The translations under genes were made by a program, and so were the position numbers. Below are positions 32,943-34,884 of a stretch of DNA of 34,884 nt, in pieces. Source of the DNA: an uncultured Bacteroidales bacterium (GTDB lineage: Bacteria; Bacteroidota; Bacteroidia; Bacteroidales; UBA932); NCBI GenBank assembly GCA_946614205.1, contig CAMOGR010000216.1:1-34884 (forward strand), written 5' to 3'. The number at the start of each line of letters is the position of its first letter. Within the stretch, counting starts at the first letter, position 1. The notes below the pieces were generated by a model. That model made no database searches. It was not told the origin of the DNA and was given only the letters and a program-made list of their open reading frames with translations.

Positions 32943-34884
32943 TCAGAATACCATGTTCCAGGCCGCCTGCCGGGCGCGCTGGCTGTGGGCGGCGTTCATC
33001 TTGCCAAAGTTCCACTTGACGCCGAAGAGTATGTACCGGCCCATGACGAGGCGGTAGGAATCCTCTTCGTAATTGGCTGTGACAGTGTGGGTAAGGTTGC
33101 GCGTCTGGTTGAGGATGTCGTGTACCTTGACGCTCAGGTTGAAGGCGCCGATGTTCTTGGAAATCTCTGCGTTCCATTGCCATTCGGGCTGGCCGTATCC
33201 GGCCGAGTACCCTTTGTAGAACACATAGGCGAGGTCGGTCAGGAACTCGAATTCGTGCTTGGTGGTATATGAGCCTCTGCCGTAGAAACGGGTGCTCATG
33301 GTATTCAGGTTGGCCTGCGGATTGAGGGAATAGCGGGAGATGCGGCCGGAGGTGCTGGCGCCTGCGCTGAAGGACCATCGCTCCGGATTGTACTTTATGG
33401 ACAGTTCCGCACTGGGGCTGAATGTGCCGGTCTGGCTTTCCTCGAAGCCGCTCAGACCGCCGTAGAAGCGGTCTCCGCGTGCATTCCCCCAGAAGTCGGC
33501 CATGAACGCCGAATAATCGAAGCCGTCCTTGTCAAGCGCCGGATGTGTCGACCTGGTTTGGTAGCTGGTGGAAGTGGAATATCCGGCGGAGCCGCCGAGC
33601 GTCAGGGACCAGAGTTTCCCGGCGTCCAGGGGCGTCGTGTAGTTTACCGACAGCCGGGAAACCAGACCGGGCTTGGTGGAATTCACCGGAACCGAATACA
33701 GAATGCCGTCCGGGTCGTACCACAGCGCGGACACGATGGGCATGAAGTTGATGTTTGCATAGGCATATATCATCAAGGTGGAGAACTTCTCCCGGTTGTT
33801 GCGTGTCCAGCTGGCACTTGCCCAGGTATGGGAATATGGCTTCAGATACACGTTGCCCATGCTCAGACGGGATGGGTCGCCGATATTCAGCACGGGGAGC
33901 ATGCGGGAGACGGGCGGGCGCTGGGTGTACCCGGAGGCGGTGACATTGAACCTGTCGTTATCCTTGCTGTGCTGGAAGCGGAGCGTCGGCGTCACGAACC
34001 AGTTCCATTCGTCTTTGCCGGTAACCGTCTCGATGCCGTAACTTTTGGAGAACGTCTCGGTGAGGGCGCCGGACAGTGCCCCTCCGACGGTAAGCCAGCT
34101 GCTTTCTCCGAATTTGTACTGGACCGTCAGGCCGTATTCCTGGTTCAGGTATGAAGAATTGGTGACGGAGGAATAATAGTCGTTTTTCCCAAGGGCATCG
34201 AAGGCGTCGCGGACGTTGTCCCTGCGCTCCCAGTTGAGCGTTGCCGATGCTGAAAGCGTCCATTTCTCGCCGAGGGGCTCCGAATACATGAGTTCCCCGT
34301 TAAGCCAGTAAGTGGAGCCGTCGGAGTCATATTTCATGAGACGGTCTTCAATACCCTCCGAAGTGGCAAGGTGCGAGGTCTCGGTTTTTTCTCCGTCGTT
34401 CGCGTTCGCCGATGCACCAAACGCCAGACGGAGCGTACGGTCTTTCTTGCCAAAGAGTTCCCTGAAAGTCACGTCCGAATCCAGGAATACGTATTTGTAG
34501 GAAGACACGTTGCGGACAGTGGACCTGGAACTGTTCAGGAAACTGCCTTCCCTGTAGGTCCCGGTGCTGCCTGTGTTTGTTGCGTCAGATTGATTGTAGC
34601 GGAAATAGGGCCGTATGTGGAACCATACCTTGCCCTTCTCTTTCTGGAATTCCGCGTCGGCATTCAGGCCGTGGGAGTATGATTTCCCGTAGTTCTCCGT
34701 CGTGGATGACAGGTTTCCGTCGTCCTGGAAGACGGTCCTGTCCGCTCGTGTGCCCGAATCCGTATCTGTGTACTTGTAGTTTACGCTTACGGTGGTCTCT
34801 ACGTCCTTGATGCGGGAAGTATTGGCGTTCACGCCCAGCTGGGCGGCTGTGGAAAGCCCCTGATCGGAGGAAGTCCGCTCCCCT
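32943..34884 (-). CDS. TonB-dependent outer-membrane beta-barrel receptor, C-terminal part (cut by right window edge)
   Basis: 646 residues are visible and the frame stays open to the right edge, so the N-terminus (signal peptide, carboxypeptidase-regulatory-like and plug domains) lies outside. The visible part is a long series of amphipathic strands with alternating Tyr, Trp, Ser and Thr. It resembles the outer-membrane beta-barrel family of Bacteroidetes TonB-dependent receptors that lack a SusD partner (for example RPPVSRMLPVLNIGDPSRLS and PEWQWNAEISKNIGAFNLSV). A GTG at 34830-34832 is in frame but is probably internal, because upstream codons look like the same barrel. It is convergent with GH92, with 13 bp between stops. 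The substrate is unknown. Confidence 0.8.
   Translation of the reverse strand, partial: GERTSSDQGLSTAAQLGVNANTSRIKDVETTVSVNYKYTDTDSGTRADRTVFQDDGNLSSTTENYGKSYSHGLNADAEFQKEKGKVWFHIRPYFRYNQSDATNTGSTGTYREGSFLNSSRSTVRNVSSYKYVFLDSDVTFRELFGKKDRTLRLAFGASANANDGEKTETSHLATSEGIEDRLMKYDSDGSTYWLNGELMYSEPLGEKWTLSASATLNWERRDNVRDAFDALGKNDYYSSVTNSSYLNQEYGLTVQYKFGESSWLTVGGALSGALTETFSKSYGIETVTGKDEWNWFVTPTLRFQHSKDNDRFNVTASGYTQRPPVSRMLPVLNIGDPSRLSMGNVYLKPYSHTWASASWTRNNREKFSTLMIYAYANINFMPIVSALWYDPDGILYSVPVNSTKPGLVSRLSVNYTTPLDAGKLWSLTLGGSAGYSTSTSYQTRSTHPALDKDGFDYSAFMADFWGNARGDRFYGGLSGFEESQTGTFSPSAELSIKYNPERWSFSAGASTSGRISRYSLNPQANLNTMSTRFYGRGSYTTKHEFEFLTDLAYVFYKGYSAGYGQPEWQWNAEISKNIGAFNLSVKVHDILNQTRNLTHTVTANYEEDSYRLVMGRYILFGVKWNFGKMNAAHSQRARQAAWNMVF

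Noticed and set aside
34830..34832. GTG as the start codon of the right-edge TonB-dependent receptor
   Set aside because: The frame continues open to the window end with barrel-like residues, and a receptor starting here would lack signal peptide and plug; the gene is cut by the window instead.

Overview
The window looks like chromosomal DNA from a high-GC member of the Bacteroidales, possibly Alistipes-like; the genus is an inference. The evidence is two SusC/SusD glycan-uptake loci, a third TonB-dependent receptor, lipoprotein-type glycoside hydrolases, a BACON domain, Bacteroidetes-type families (DUF4421, DUF6150) and Bacteroidetes -7 promoter boxes (TAnnTTTG) instead of sigma70 -10/-35 pairs. 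Coding density is very high. The longest gaps are about 120, 110 and 90 bp, so there is no gene-free stretch over 300 bases. I see no tRNA, rRNA, CRISPR array, transposase or phage gene.

Layout, left to right. (1) 1-6965, minus strand: a polysaccharide utilization locus (PUL) transcribed as GH3 beta-glucosidase, GH144-type glucanase, SusC, SusD, with SusD running off the left edge. The GH144 plus GH3 pairing suggests beta-1,2-glucan (sophoro-oligosaccharide) use. (2) 6998-12413: housekeeping and accessory genes. These are a CNNM/CBS membrane protein, a divergent PlsC-like acyltransferase carrying a zinc ribbon, a COG0523 metal-chaperone-type GTPase in operon with a small secreted KSDA-repeat protein (DUF6150), and a MATE efflux pump. 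(3) 12506-23893, plus strand: a compact six-gene PUL operon of SusC, SusD, a large multi-domain surface glycan-binding lipoprotein, a BACON-GH16 endo-beta-glucanase, a CotH-family lipoprotein and a dicarboxylate/amino-acid symporter. Gaps are only 3-6 bp and the last two genes overlap by ATGA. GH16 and the tandem binding modules point to a beta-1,3- or mixed-linkage beta-glucan. (4) 23895-26767, minus: a PreA-like dihydropyrimidine dehydrogenase subunit with an extra N-terminal Fe-S domain, a DUF4421 protein and an RNase H. (5) 26806-28852, plus: a MsrA/free-methionine-R-sulfoxide-reductase fusion, then a secreted Ser/Gly-rich protein preceded by a strong sigma54-type promoter match. (6) 28972-34884: a GH28 polygalacturonase divergent from a GH92 alpha-mannosidase with a C-terminal F5/8C-like domain, then a TonB-dependent receptor running off the right edge.

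In both PULs, surface lipoproteins would bind and cut glucan, SusC/D would import oligosaccharides, and periplasmic enzymes would finish hydrolysis. No PUL regulator (HTCS, SusR or ECF/anti-sigma pair) is visible. The most striking non-coding pattern is promoter layout. Four divergent gene pairs have two -7 boxes back to back, 10-13 bp apart, and several start codons lie only 4-11 nt after the box, implying leaderless or near-leaderless mRNAs. This also moves several starts inward from upstream TTG codons that fall inside or next to the promoter.
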